Source: Liolophura sinensis
Taxonomy: Eukaryota; Mollusca; Polyplacophora; Chitonida; Chitonidae
Reading direction: 5' to 3'
Assembly: GCF_032854445.1 (NCBI RefSeq)
Contig: NC_088302.1
Span: 39,872,191 to 39,936,190, forward strand
Length of the DNA: 64,000 nucleotides
Made by a program: the position numbers and the translations under genes. The first letter of the stretch is position 1, and the number at the start of each line of letters is the position of its first letter. This document shows positions 23,681-34,221 of this stretch, one piece after another. The notes under the pieces were generated by a model that saw nothing but the letters and a program-made list of their open reading frames with translations, did no database searches and was not told the origin of the DNA.

Positions 23681-23894
23681 TGCAACAACTGGTTGACCCA
23701 TATCAGTATAATGGCTCGGGCGGTGCGGCTAACTGCCCTTTGGTAAGTCGTCTCAGTGAAGTAGCACTAGATAAAAGAGCGTTGGAAATCCGCCCTGAAA
23801 CAAAGATTGCATGCATTCTAAGGACTCCTTCGTCGACATATGACTGAAAAATTGTTGAGCACGAAGTTAAACCCTAATCACTCACTCACTCACT
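23681..23894 (+). mobile_element. SINE-B, 3' half of a split copy
   Basis: Continues the SINE interrupted at 20594: AACTGGTTGACCCATATCAG, TATAATGGCTCGGG, GGTAAGTCGTCTCAGTGAAG, GATAAAAGAGCGTTGGAAAT, CTCCTTCGTCG, CATATGACTGAAAAATTGTT, CGAAGTTAAACCCTAATCA and a (CTCA)n tail. The same blocks occur in reverse orientation in 25280-25618. Confidence 0.9.
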
Positions 23895-23898
23895 CAAC

Positions 23899-23988
23899 AG
23901 AAATTGTAAATTCCATATACGTTTGCTCTTGCGGGTAACCAATACATGTGCATTTAATTAGCCATTTAATTAGCCAAGAGTGCAATGA
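23899..23988 (+). repeat. 90-bp dispersed repeat, inverted relative to 26428-26517
   Basis: CAGAAATTGTAAATTCCATA, GTTTGCTCTTG, GGTAACCAA, ACATGTGCATTTAATTAG and CAAGAGTGCAATGAACT are found again on the minus strand at 26428-26517. This copy has an extra internal duplication of CATTTAATTAGCC. Confidence 0.8.
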
Positions 23989-24031
23989 ACTAAATACGAC
24001 GTTAAACCTTAAGCGCTTACTCACTCACTTA
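23989..24031 (+). mobile_element. SINE-B tail fragment
   Basis: TACGACGTTAAACCTTAAGC followed by ACTCACTCACTT, the SINE-B 3' end only. Confidence 0.6.
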
Positions 24032-24167
24032 TTAGGATATGAAATAGAATTTTATGTTTTCTAATGATTTTCATTATGTTATCGTTCTTGAGGAAGATAC
24101 GGTAGACAGTCAACTCCTATTTGATGGATCACTTACAAAACTCTCCTTAGTGGATAAACTAAGTGAA

Positions 24168-24485
24168 AAGACACACAAGACACGGTGACTAACTGAATAC
24201 TTGTACAATGAGCCGGATGTTAATGACCACTTCAGGTCAATGGTTGGTATACCTGTAAATGTAACCAGTATATAAACGAGTAAGACACAAAAACACGGTG
24301 ACTAACTGAATAATTGCACTATAAGCCGGATGTTAATGACTATTAACTATCTCTGTTAAATGGTTGGGACACCTGTAATTGTAACCAATATATAAACGCG
24401 TCTAACTATAGATGGAGATAAGACACGGTGATTAACAGTGAATAACCCCACAACGAACCGGGTGTTTTTAATTATAAGACAGGTA
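24168..24485 (+). repeat. Diverged tandem repeat, about 2.5 units of 115-130 bp
   Basis: Each unit has ACACGGTGACTAACTGAATA, GCCGGATGTTAATGAC, ATGGTTGG, ACACCTGTAA, TGTAACCA and TATATAAACG. The third unit is partial (ACACGGTGATTAACAGTGAA, GAACCGGGTGTT). Confidence 0.8.
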
Positions 24486-25126
24486 TATGTTGTTATCAGA
24501 TTATCACAATTTACATTATTAAATTAAAAATTTTTGTTGCATGTTGTGTAAATATTGTTATATGGCTGCCATCAGGATTCCGCGAAAAAATTGAGAGCAT
24601 TTTTGTCAGGGGTTATTTTTCTTCAGGCCGATTAAACCGAGTCGAATAATTGTCGTAACCCTCTTAGGTTAACTAGGTTAGTAAATCTTGTTTCAACAAG
24701 ATTGCCACAATATTACCTACACAGGTCATCGACCCTGTGGCAATATTTGTTACCTGCAGCTTTAGCACTTTGGAGTCTTGGATGTCAGACAGGGTGATTT
24801 GAAGCGTCAAGCTGTCAAAGTGTGTATCTGCAGTTAACCAAGAAGTGGTTGTCAGAAATTGTTTCATTTTCAACTCGAACACTGTTTCTGCACACAATTC
24901 TCCGACACGTGGGCGATACTTAATCTCAAGGTCTTCACAAACCAGGCAAGGAACGTTTGTTGTGTGGCTTTGGATTTTCTACCGTTCACACGTTGACAAC
25001 GTGACAGCTCTCTCGCACAATATAAGATGTTTCCACATATGCATCATTTTAAAAATAAATGGGTTGATTACTAATTAAGTAGTGCGTGGAAAGGTCTTCC
25101 AGTAACCAGATTGTCCTGGGTTTCTG
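24486..25126. other. No gene seen
   Basis: No recognisable coding region. Overlapping 74- and 77-codon frames (24673-24897 minus, 24845-25078 plus) have no recognised motif. Confidence 0.5.
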
Positions 25127-25162
25127 GAGAAAGGTTTTAAACTCCAATCAAATAAATAACAA
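25127..25162 (+). mobile_element. SINE-A tail remnant
   Basis: TTTTAAACTCCAATCAAATA followed by AATAAC resembles the last 30 bases of SINE-A. It is too short to be certain. Confidence 0.4.
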
Positions 25163-25279
25163 CTAATCCTATAAATCCACTGTTTTCCACAAGCAACGAA
25201 GAAAATTTTATTTTAATATTACATAAGAAAAGTATGAAGTTTTTTTCCTCTAATGAAAGGTTGACTGCCGTCGTATAAG

Positions 25280-25618
25280 TGAGTGAGAGAGTGAGTGCTT
25301 TGGTTTTTCGTCGCAATTAACTATCATTCAGTCATATGACGACGAAGGAGTGATGAGAGTGTATGTGATGTGCCTCCCTGTTGCAGGACGGATTTCCACC
25401 ACTCTTTTATCTGGTTCTGCTTCACTGAGACAACTTACCAAAGGCGAGTAAGGCGCCTCACCCGAGCCATTATACTGATACGGGTCAACCAGTTCCTCTT
25501 TTTGAGGAAGCTATAACTTCCTCTTTTAAGGTCTTAGGTGTGACCCGACCAAGGACTGACCCTTGATCTACCACCCCCGAAACGCACAGTCTACCAACTG
25601 AGCCATTGGGGCCCTGTT
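25280..25618 (-). mobile_element. Complete SINE-B inserted in a SINE-A, with 12-bp target-site duplication
   Basis: In minus orientation the element begins GGGCCCCAATGGCTCAGTTG (Pol III A-box TGGCTCAGTTGG at 25594-25605). It continues through a B-box-like GGGTCAGTCC (25553-25562) and GGTCGGGTCACACCTAAG, then ends in CATATGACTGAA and a CACTCACTCTCTCACTCAC tail. CCGTCGTATAAG flanks it on both sides (25268-25279 and 25619-25630), the mark of target-primed insertion. The flanking sequence is itself the SINE-A motif CCGTCGTATAAG, so this SINE landed inside an older SINE-A. Confidence 0.92.
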
Positions 25619-25680
25619 CCGTCGTATAAGCGAAATACCCCTGAGTACAGAGTAAAACCCCAATCAAATAAATAAATCAA
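25619..25680 (+). mobile_element. SINE-A 3' end, host of the SINE-B insertion
   Basis: CCGTCGTATAAGCGAAATAC, CTGAGTACAGAGTAAAACCC and CAATCAAATAAATAAAT: the SINE-A tail continuing after the nested SINE-B. The part before the insertion (about 25250-25279) is degraded. Confidence 0.8.
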
Positions 25681-26989
25681 TTGAAATCTTTTAGTAAAAT
25701 GATTTGCGGTCATGTGACTGTCAAACATATGGTTCATTTTATCACGCATGCCTATAGGGAAATTTCTGGACCGTTTCACATGTAAATGCAAAAACACACC
25801 TTTTATACAGGCAAATATACTCAAAGCTATTATAGCAAAGAGATGATGAAAACGTTCATAGTGTCTGAGATTCATTATGCAATCTGCCCAAAGCGTCTAA
25901 AAATGGAAAAAAGTGGGAAACTCAGACTGATTAGCTGCACCTGAGCTTTGTGCAGGAGAATCTGACGTGTGCTTCAAACAAAAAAAGAGATTGCTTTATA
26001 AAACGTAAATAGCCTGGCTGTATTTTTTAACCTTATGTTTCTTACAGTTTGATTATTTATTATGCATGTTTTTGAAACACATCACAAATGATAGAAAGAG
26101 AGTGTGAGCTGTCGCCACTTTCATTGATAATGCTATTTCCTTTCCAAGCTAAATAATGCAGCCACATGCCTTACGGCAAGCATTCTCACAGACTTTCTGT
26201 CAGTTCCTGTGGTTTATGTAGGCAAACAAGATTGTAATTACGTTAATATGAAAAAAAAGCGATGAACGGCATTGTTGTTGCCTTCGTATATGTATAATTG
26301 GCAAGTGGATCTCTTGCTCATGGTGTGGACATTAGACTTTTGACCTATTATTAAGGCAAAAGGGGGTAGGCCAAAATTTTTGAAACATTTCTTGATTTAG
26401 AAATACTAATTATTTAAAGTTATGAACGGAAGTTCATTGCACTCTTGACTAATTAAATGCACATGTTTTGGTTACCGACAAGAGCAAACGGATATGGAAT
26501 TTACAATTTCTGTTGAGCAAATCTTGTTATCACTTGATAACGTTTACTTTAGCAAATAATAATCAACCAAATTAAAAAGAACGGAGACATAACAGCCATT
26601 AAGACAGTGAAAGCAAAATCATGTTCTTACCAGAAGCATAAATCCACGTCTGTGGCTCTGTTTTAATGGTACCGTACATTCAAATGTACTGTATTTGCGC
26701 CTTACCCTAAAATGTTGTGTGTATACAATCTGCTAGAGAAACTCTTTCATTCTCTCTTTTATTTGCCTAAATATATTAAAGTCTGGGGTCGATTCCACAA
26801 AGACATTTCTGACTGAAGTCAAAATTTAATTTTTATTATTACTTAACAGCTCTCCACACAATGGTTAGAATATACGCCAGTGCCTTGTGATGTAGGTGTG
26901 GCTATTAAAGTTGGTGTGTTGTTTGGATGAGGATGAGGTTTACATAAAGGATGAAAAAATGACACATGACAGGAGAATTTATTTCTTCA
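25681..26989. other. No gene seen
   Basis: Contains only the inverted 90-bp repeat at 26428-26517. No recognisable coding region. Confidence 0.5.
26428..26517 (-). repeat. 90-bp dispersed repeat, partner of 23899-23988
   Basis: Reverse complement of the 23.9-kb copy with a modest number of changes and without its internal 13-base duplication. The pair is 2.4 kb apart. Confidence 0.8.
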
Positions 26990-27115
26990 AAGCTTCCCCT
27001 GTATGAAGGTCATCCCTTCAGTGTGCCAGTTTTCCTATCTGGTTGTGCTTTGATTGCGATTTTTCGTATATCTAACGTTGTGATCTAATTCAGCACGATG
27101 AATATGCAGCCTATC
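26990..27115 (-). repeat. Dispersed repeat R1, short copy
   Basis: Plus strand has GTGCTTTGATTGCGA, TCGTATATCTAACGTTGTGA, TCTAATTCAGCACGATGAAT and ATGCAG, matching R1 at 12600-12670. On the minus strand it still reads HIHRAELDHNVRYTKNRNQS before a stop. Confidence 0.6.
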
Positions 27116-27639
27116 GTTAGAGGAATTAGACAAAAATTACGAGTACACTGGCAAACTGAACACAAGTAATAACTAAATTGATTTAGATATAAAATTAACT
27201 TCAAAGTGATTTCAGCTGACATATCATTCCATACTCCGGGGCTGAAAGAAGAGAGAAAAAAAACGTGTGTCACACTACACGTTTTCAATAGGTCTCTGCT
27301 TGAAACTTTCCATTTCAGAGCCATTTCTGAAAAATTTGTTTGTTTTAATAATATCGTCATCAGTTTTATCTATATCCACATTGTCTCTTCGTAACAACAG
27401 GAACCAAGCGGATGCATCTCAGCTCGTAATACATTCACTCATACAAAACGCTAGGAAAGTGCCTAAACAGAAGCTGAACATGACTCTACACGATAAATAA
27501 GTCCATTACTTTGAGTGTAAATTCAACTTTAAAATGGAATCTAATGGATTTGACTTCCCACGGGAGAAAGCAAATAAGAAACTATTTTCTGTTTCTAACA
27601 CAACTCTAAACCGTCAACGTGGCGTCCTTGAGAAGTTAA

Positions 27640-27830
27640 ATATAACTGTATCACGTATAAAAGGTCGGTTCAAATCGATAATCGTAACACACATTTCAAA
27701 GGAGTAAGAAGTAAAACACAAATTCCCAAAGGAATATATAAGAAATGATATATAAATAGTAAATAGAGTAAAATAAAGTAGCATGTAAGAGAGAAGCAGT
27801 CAACAATTTACAGTGATGCAAGAAAGACAG
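27640..27830 (-). repeat. Dispersed repeat R1, degraded fragment (other end)
   Basis: Shares ATCACGTATAAAAGGTCGGT-like sequence with 16020-16050, and AGAGAAGCAGTCAACAATTT followed by GTGATG with 12460-12500. Weak, but the landmarks are in the same order. Confidence 0.4.
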
Positions 27831-28865
27831 TCGATGTCCTGGAAATGGCATCCATTTCAAATTTCAAACTCGTAATTCGGGGATAATTTTCAGGTTCAAT
27901 TGCATCTTTTCTGTGATTGAACACGTTATTGAGGGTTTTACCTTCTTGTCCTTATTTCTTATAAACAACACATGCAAATAGAGACAAAAATGGTCCCATT
28001 ACTAAGCCTACCCAGATTTACATTCACTTCAGTAAAGGCACAAATAGTAGTTTTGAATATCTGAGCTTTTATCTAATTTAACACAACAGCAGAACATGTG
28101 GTCCGAAGCTGCAGTAATGTTCTTTTCCAAACGTCGGTTATTCTGCTGGCTACTGGTTTGAAGTATGTCAAGTCAGTTGGAATACATGTAGATTTACGCA
28201 TTCCACAAACGAATAATTTGTACCAACTTTCATCGACCGGCTTTATTTTCCACTACACCAAATGATATATACACATTTCTTCTTGAAACCAATACTGTAT
28301 GTATGCCGATATACTATCAATCTATCAGGATTTCTCTTACCATGGGTCTCAGCAATCATTTCATCGATGTAATGATCTCCTTCCTCAATTGCCAACGTTG
28401 ATTGTAAATATCCTGAAGAGGAATCTTCATTTTGTCGGCTGCGCTATAGGTTTCTTTCTCACTGTCTACGCGAAATGTAGCTTAAGTGACTTATCAGTAT
28501 CAGTGCTATGCAGGCAAAACAAGAGTTCCACATGAAGATTTGTCTTTGCGATTTCGCGTGATGGTCTATTAGGGAAACTGGACGGAAGCAAGGCTTTTAT
28601 TTACATCCAAGACTTCTGTTGATCTTCAAATTGTGTTTAAACTAAATGAGAAGCGTTAGAAAAACCAAGCCATGAATATCTCATTACGTCTAAAATTCAG
28701 TTATTATCCACGTAAGACATCATATGAAACATAGGTAAAGTCAACAGTTTCTTCTCAAAAGTTCCCATTACTTCAGATATCACACTGATTTTTTGTATTC
28801 ACAACCGCATTTTGACAAAAATTGTCCACAAAAATGTACAGGGCATTTTCACCTGAAGTGTTGGA
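27831..28865. other. No gene seen
   Basis: AT-rich. The 78-codon plus frame at 28299-28535 has no recognisable motif. Confidence 0.5.
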
Positions 28866-29016
28866 TTTTATTTATTTGTTTGATACTCAAGAATATTTCA
28901 CTTATACGAGGGCGGCCAGCATTAAGGTGGGAGGAAACTGGGCAGACCCGGGAGAAATTCACGACCATCCACAGGTTGCTGGCACACCTTCCCACATACG
29001 ACCGGAGAGGCTGAAG
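28866..29016 (-). mobile_element. SINE-A 3' fragment
   Basis: TTTATTTATTTGTTTGATAC, ACTCAAGAATATTTCACTTA, CGGCCAGCATTAAGGTGGGA, AACTGGGCAGACCCGGGAGA, CGACCATCCACAGGTTGCTG and ACGACCGGAGAGG. The GGTGTTTTACGCCGT piece is deleted and the tRNA head is missing. Confidence 0.88.
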
Positions 29017-30107
29017 TGTTGGACAAATAGGAGATAAAATATTTCACTCACGAGTCAATGATGTCAAGAATTACTGGTTGATTTAAAGCTGACAAGAACG
29101 AACTGCAAGATGTCTCCTTGGAAACTCTACAAGAGATCGGCTTATTCAAGGTGGAACATCCCCGTGACAAGACCTAGGTTAAGACTCCCGAAGACAAGTA
29201 ATACGGTGAAGTTTAAATAGACAAAACTAGTTAAATAGACAATTACTGTAATTGTTTCTTTTGGGATGCCTATACTTGGGTCAACTCTGATAGGTTCGTT
29301 TGTTTAGTAACCAGCGAATACCCAATCCTCAAACAGTGCAGTCGTCCTTTGATAATCCACAGTCACGAAAAATATTACGATTCACTTTATGGTGATATCT
29401 GAGTACCTTAGATGATATCCGCCATGCGGCACCAGTGATAAGAATAACTTCCGCTTCTTGAGGTAAAAGCGGTAAAAAAAATATTTACCTCAAGAAAACT
29501 GACTGTCGAATGATCACACAGCCGAACAGAAAGGGTTAAACTTCCCTTGCAACACTGGTCAATGAAAGCCAAGAAATGCTCGGATGAAAGAGGTACAACC
29601 AACAGCCTTCTGGAAACCAAATGTGTGGTTATCTACAAAATTTCCCTCCAGCCGCCACGTTTGATCCATTATGATCAGTAAGAATTGAATTAAATTTCGG
29701 TCAATGAAATCTGGAGGAAATTTGATTAAGAAAATCAATATTTGTCGACATTCCAAATAAAATGATTAATTCTACTCCACTGAACATGAACACAGCTTCA
29801 AGGAAAATGTTTGAGGAAATGGAAATATTTGAAGAAATGGACGTGCTGTTGGGGAAGCCTTAGGTTAGTGTTTGTCGTTCAGGAACAAACTTTTTCACGC
29901 CAAGTTGTTTCTGTCCAAGTCAAGCTCAAAGCCTATGCATGTTCTTTCTTCAGTAAAAGATGCAAGTAGAAAAGTTAAAAGTAAATGACATTCATTGATT
30001 TGGACCTTTACAGTAACACAGCATCTTGTCATCAAGATTCAATTCAAGAATATTATATTTGTCAACAGCCTGTGTAAAATGATAAAATATGAAAAAATTT
30101 CAGGATA
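29017..30107. other. No gene seen
   Basis: No recognisable coding region or repeat. Confidence 0.5.
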
Positions 30108-30235
30108 GAGAGTAAAACCAGAGAGTCGCTAAGACAGTGAAGTTGGCAAATGGTCACACGTTACTGGTGAAATACGGCGGTTTGTCAATTTATCTCAATT
30201 AAAACTGTTTTTTCTAACTGTTCATGTAATTACCT
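30108..30235 (-). repeat. Dispersed repeat R3, inverted copy
   Basis: The reverse complement runs ACATGAACAGTTAGAAAAAA, AAATTGACAAACC, TATTTCACCAGTAACGTGTG, GACCATTTGCCAACT and GGTTTTACTCTC, colinear with R3 copies a and b. Confidence 0.75.
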
Positions 30236-30846
30236 GCAACTCCACTGCATACATGCACAGCCTCAAAAAACTGAGATGTGCTGATATTTTTGTCGGGAGA
30301 AGGGATTTTCACGTTAATGTTTGGCGAATTTTTGGTTTCGAATTTTTTTGTCACAGAACTATTTTGGTACACTTGTAATGTGAACCGGGAGAAATGAGGC
30401 TTAAGGGAATGCCAGTTGATTTCCTGTGTCAGTAAACAAGGAAATTCAGACAAATTCAGTCTTCAAACACGTGCGATAGCTTCCCTAAATCGATAGCACT
30501 TTATGGCATTCTGGCTATAATTTTGAAAAGTAAAAACATGTCACCAGAAGAAATGCGTTTTATTGTGACTTAAACAAATAATAAACCAAACATCTGTTAC
30601 CAACAAACAATCCAAAACCTAATGAAAACATTAAAAGAAACATCTGCAATTCGGATGTTTTAATCTACAGAACTTAAGTAGATAACCGGAAATGTTAGCT
30701 GTGCATTTACTCAAGAATTTGCTCCTTATGCGACGGCCTTAAACTTGCTGTCCGAAAGCCTTAACCAAACCCAACGAGAGGCGAATTCAAACACGTGATA
30801 TCATTGCTGAAGACGCTCGTCGGATGAATCATGAGGGATTCATATC
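30236..30846. other. No gene seen
   Basis: No recognisable feature. Confidence 0.5.
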
Positions 30847-31016
30847 TGTATTTAAACACCACGTTCTTAAATATCACACACTTAAACACCACATACTTAA
30901 ACACCACACACTTAAACACCACATACTTTAAACACCACCCGCTTAAACGCCAGATACTTAAACACCACATACTTTAAACACCACACATGTAAACACCAGA
31001 TACTTAAACACCACAG
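30847..31016 (+). repeat. Minisatellite of about 14-15 bp units
   Basis: Roughly a dozen imperfect copies of CTTAAACACCAC(A/G)TA. The minus-strand frame repeats VVFKY/C because several units are 15 bases long. I take this as a repeat artefact, not a protein. Confidence 0.9.
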
Positions 31017-32494
31017 GCTTCCTGGTGTTCAAAAACCTATACTAGTACATGTGTATACTTTCCGTGTCATTAATAGCCTATATAATATATTAATGATTTT
31101 AACGTCTGAATTGCATGTTAAGAAGACGTTTCCATTTTATTTTCAGAGCTACCGTGGCTTCTAAGATTATTTCATAAATGCTCGCTCTGTGGCTAGTTGA
31201 AATGTCTACCGTAAAGAGAACCGAAGAATTCCCTCAGCATCCTGATTCTATTGTTGGCAGGTTTGCATAGTAATGTTTAAGGGCATTTCACTTGGAGCTT
31301 GAGGGGTTTTGGAGTTGAAAAAAGTTTTTTTCCCCCAATAATCTATGAGAATAGTTTTTTTGAAGATCCAGAACATTCACTGAGGTAGCTGGACGGCAAT
31401 ATAAAAGGTGCATGGAATGAACTTTAATGGTATGAAATGGAAAGCCAATATCTGCGAAATAAATGCTTTAATATTTAAAAAAATATATTAATCTAGATAC
31501 CTGAGTTCGAGTCTGTCAACATTAACTGCAAATCCAGTCTCTGGCTTGAAAAAAAAAACACTGCAAGTGGAAAAGTATTCAGAAGAATAGCGATTGTTTG
31601 AGATCAGGTTGGATTACGTCTGTAGACAGAGTAATGATTCCGGGTTTTGACCCCATATTGAAGTTTTTATTCTCTCATATCGTCGAAATATAAATGCTAT
31701 TTCATGTTTGCTAGTTTTTTGTCTGCTTATTGGGATAAGAAGTTTACGATTTTCTCGTAGTCCATCAGTCTACAACAGCTCCTGAGCACAATATGAAAGA
31801 TTGCCAACTAATATTTGCTACATGAGATGTAAAACTAGAGCCAATATCGGTGGACTTTATAACTCCTGAAAAGGCGGGCACTATTCTTGAGCAACTCCAT
31901 CCAAGAAGTACACCGTGTTAGGAACGATTTTTTACCAATGGTCAATCTACTGCAAAGTTGATGGTTACAGATACACGCCTCAATACCAATGACGTCAGCG
32001 ATACAGACTCCGTCTGCGAATTGTTTTACTCATCTTATTCAAATGACCAAGAACCCTGGGTGAAGGTTGTCTTCACGAGAGCACGTATAAACGGCCAACG
32101 ACACTGTATCGATACTACATTTGTCAACCACTTAGGAAGCCTGGCTGACAAGCTGTCAATCAGGTGTAGCCAGTATGATGAAATGTTTATGTTTAGAAAA
32201 GAAGTCTTTTCTAGAGATTTCTATGACATATGATCATCAATGGCGTATCTGGTCGACTTGTTGAAGGTTGGACACACGTTCTCTTGATATTATATTTACC
32301 ATACTTACGTCAGAGATCCTAAATGTTCACACTGATGACCAATCCGTGGTTTGTGTATGATGGAGTTCAGCGTTATATCTAAGATGTTTAGCCCATCCAT
32401 GCAATGAGCCTTAAACCGCTTTCTGTTTTTTGCATGGCTTTCTGGATTCTAGACCGGTGGTGTTTCATATACTGAAATTAACGTGGCTGCATAT
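31017..32494. other. No gene seen
   Basis: The 91-codon plus frame at 31958-32233 (contains DTRLNTNDVSDTDSVCELFY) looks protein-like but has no recognised motif and no second copy in the window for comparison. Confidence 0.45.
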
Positions 32495-32685
32495 TTTTTG
32501 AAACATAATTCTGCTTAAGGCATGATAAAAGGAGGCTTGTACGTTGCTACTTTTTAAGCATTTACATAAAGATAACCTTGAATGAGGTAAGTTGACAATA
32601 ACGGGGTTGCATTTCACCGGTCACATGATCGTCACTGCACTGGTTTAATCTCTATGCAATAGTCTTTCATAATTTAGATGATAAG
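32495..32685 (+). repeat. Dispersed repeat R3, diverged copy
   Basis: ATTCTGCTTAAGGCATGATA, TTGCTACTTTTTAAGCATTT, GAATGAGGTAAGTTGACAAT, ATTTCACCGGTCACATGATC and TTTAATCTCTATGCAATAG, in R3 order. Confidence 0.65.
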
Positions 32686-32829
32686 TCAGAAATACAGATG
32701 ACCACTATACTGAAGCGGAAATCAGACACGGGCCAATGTTAGGATGCCAAGGATACATTTAAAAAGACCCGGCACCTAATTATACCAAACCTAAGACCAG
32801 TATGCATTATGTGGTATCATTAAAAGTGA

Positions 32830-32910
32830 CCTCAGTGGACACCAGCAAACATCGTCGGTAACAGAAGGTGACTTATGTTAGCCGTGTTTATAGGAGTGTT
32901 CAAACCATTG
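32830..32910 (+). repeat. Dispersed repeat R4, copy 2
   Basis: ACACCAGCAAACATCG, GGTAACAGAAGGTGACTTAT, GTTAGCCGTGTTTATAGGAG and TGTTCAAACC, matching the minus strand of 2519-2600. Confidence 0.55.
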
Positions 32911-33027
32911 TTTCCGTTACCCAGCATCGTCAAACTCAGACGGATCTGGGTGTAATAGGCCTGTATTGGTGCTTTCCATTCGCCACCATATATACATGGT
33001 TTCACCCCACAAGGACATTTGACCACT

Positions 33028-33345
33028 TCTGTGATCTAATGGTTAGAGCGTCTGCTTCGAAGTCGGGAGATCCGGGATCAAACTAGGGTACGATCACACC
33101 AAAGACTTTAAAAATGGTACTTGTGCCTAACTGGCTGGTCGCTCAACACTGTGAGGCTAGAATAAGGAAACAGGAGTGGTTGGCCAGGTGTCAGTATTAT
33201 GTGGCTGGGTGGGTTGTCATACCTGGTGTCTGTGGTATGCTATTCACCCATCCACAAGAAGACACAATATATGTATACACACCTGATAAATCCTCGTCGT
33301 CATGATTGAAATATTGTTAAGTACCACGTTAAACCAAAATTATAC
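33028..33345 (+). mobile_element. SINE-C, near full length
   Basis: A tRNA-like head (GTGATCTAATGGTTAGAGCG as A-box region, and GATCCGGGATCAAACTAGG as B-box region) is followed by a GATCACACCAAAGAC body, GGAGTGGTTGGCC, GGTGTCAGTATTATGTGGCT, and a tail CATGATTGAAATATTGTTAA, GTACCACGTTAAACC. The body resembles SINE-B (TGGTTGACCCNNTGTCAGTATAATGGCT) and the tail resembles both SINE-A and SINE-B. The head is not a functional tRNA: the stems pair poorly. Confidence 0.75.
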
Positions 33346-34107
33346 TTTCATACATAAATACACAAGGGCATTTGTAAAGGCTATAAAGAAATAGCTCCTG
33401 GTGTATTTTCTCTTCCAGGTAGAGTCTCGTCACCTAATTTTGTAACGCCATCGACTTGGACGGTTTTTATGACTTTTTACGGTTCCCTTATTTAAATTAC
33501 ACTCTGTATCGCCGTGTGTAAAAGTTTAAGGTTTAAATCTGTCTTCCATTGAATAGTCAAGTTGTGAAAGCAACTCGAGCTGTGTCAGGCCGTCTGAAAT
33601 CCGCGGGCTTAACGAACGTTGTTTACATTAGCTGATTATGCGTGTGTAGCATTTATGTCCGTGTTGAATTGGCTGAACATTTCCTCAGAATGCACAGAAA
33701 TAATGAACATTACATTTCTTTTGCTGAAAGGAAACTGGTTTAGGCCTTTTTGTCACAAGTAGCAGTGATGATCAGATTAAATTGGGCATTAAACATTAAC
33801 TCTTCCCTGGTTGGTGTTTTGTACTCGTGTAACCAGAATGGAAGCTGACAACAAGCGTATTTACATGCAGAGATAACGTAACACAAAGAAGGACTCAACC
33901 ATAAGTACAGTATGTGGTAGCACAATACTGTCATTAAACCCGATGTCTCCGGTAGTTATCTGTTGTTGTTGCACGTCCATTACATTCAATGGCTACTACT
34001 GACTCCGTTATGTTCAGAATATTAAAAACTCCCACGCTTAATTGGGTAAAAATCAACATTAGTCGCTGTGTCAGCACATGGCTCGTAGCGTTCGAACTGA
34101 AATCACT
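33346..34107. other. No gene seen
   Basis: No recognisable feature. Confidence 0.5.
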
Positions 34108-34221
34108 GCCTGGTTTCCCCGGGGTTCTACCCGGTTTGTTCTCACCATAATGCAGTCGCCGTCGTTTAAGTGGAATATTCTTGAGTACGGTGTAAAACAC
34201 CAATCAAATAAATAAATAAAT
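34108..34221 (+). mobile_element. SINE-A 3' fragment
   Basis: CTGGTTTCCCCGGGGTTCTA, CCCGGTTTGTTCTCACCATA, CGCCGTCGTTTAAGTGGAAT, ATTCTTGAGTACGGTGTAAA and ACACCAATCAAATAAATAAA. Head missing. Confidence 0.88.

Noticed and set aside
30761-30970. Minus-strand VVFKY-repeat protein
   Set aside because: Product of a 14-15-bp DNA repeat with irregular unit length; not a credible coding sequence.
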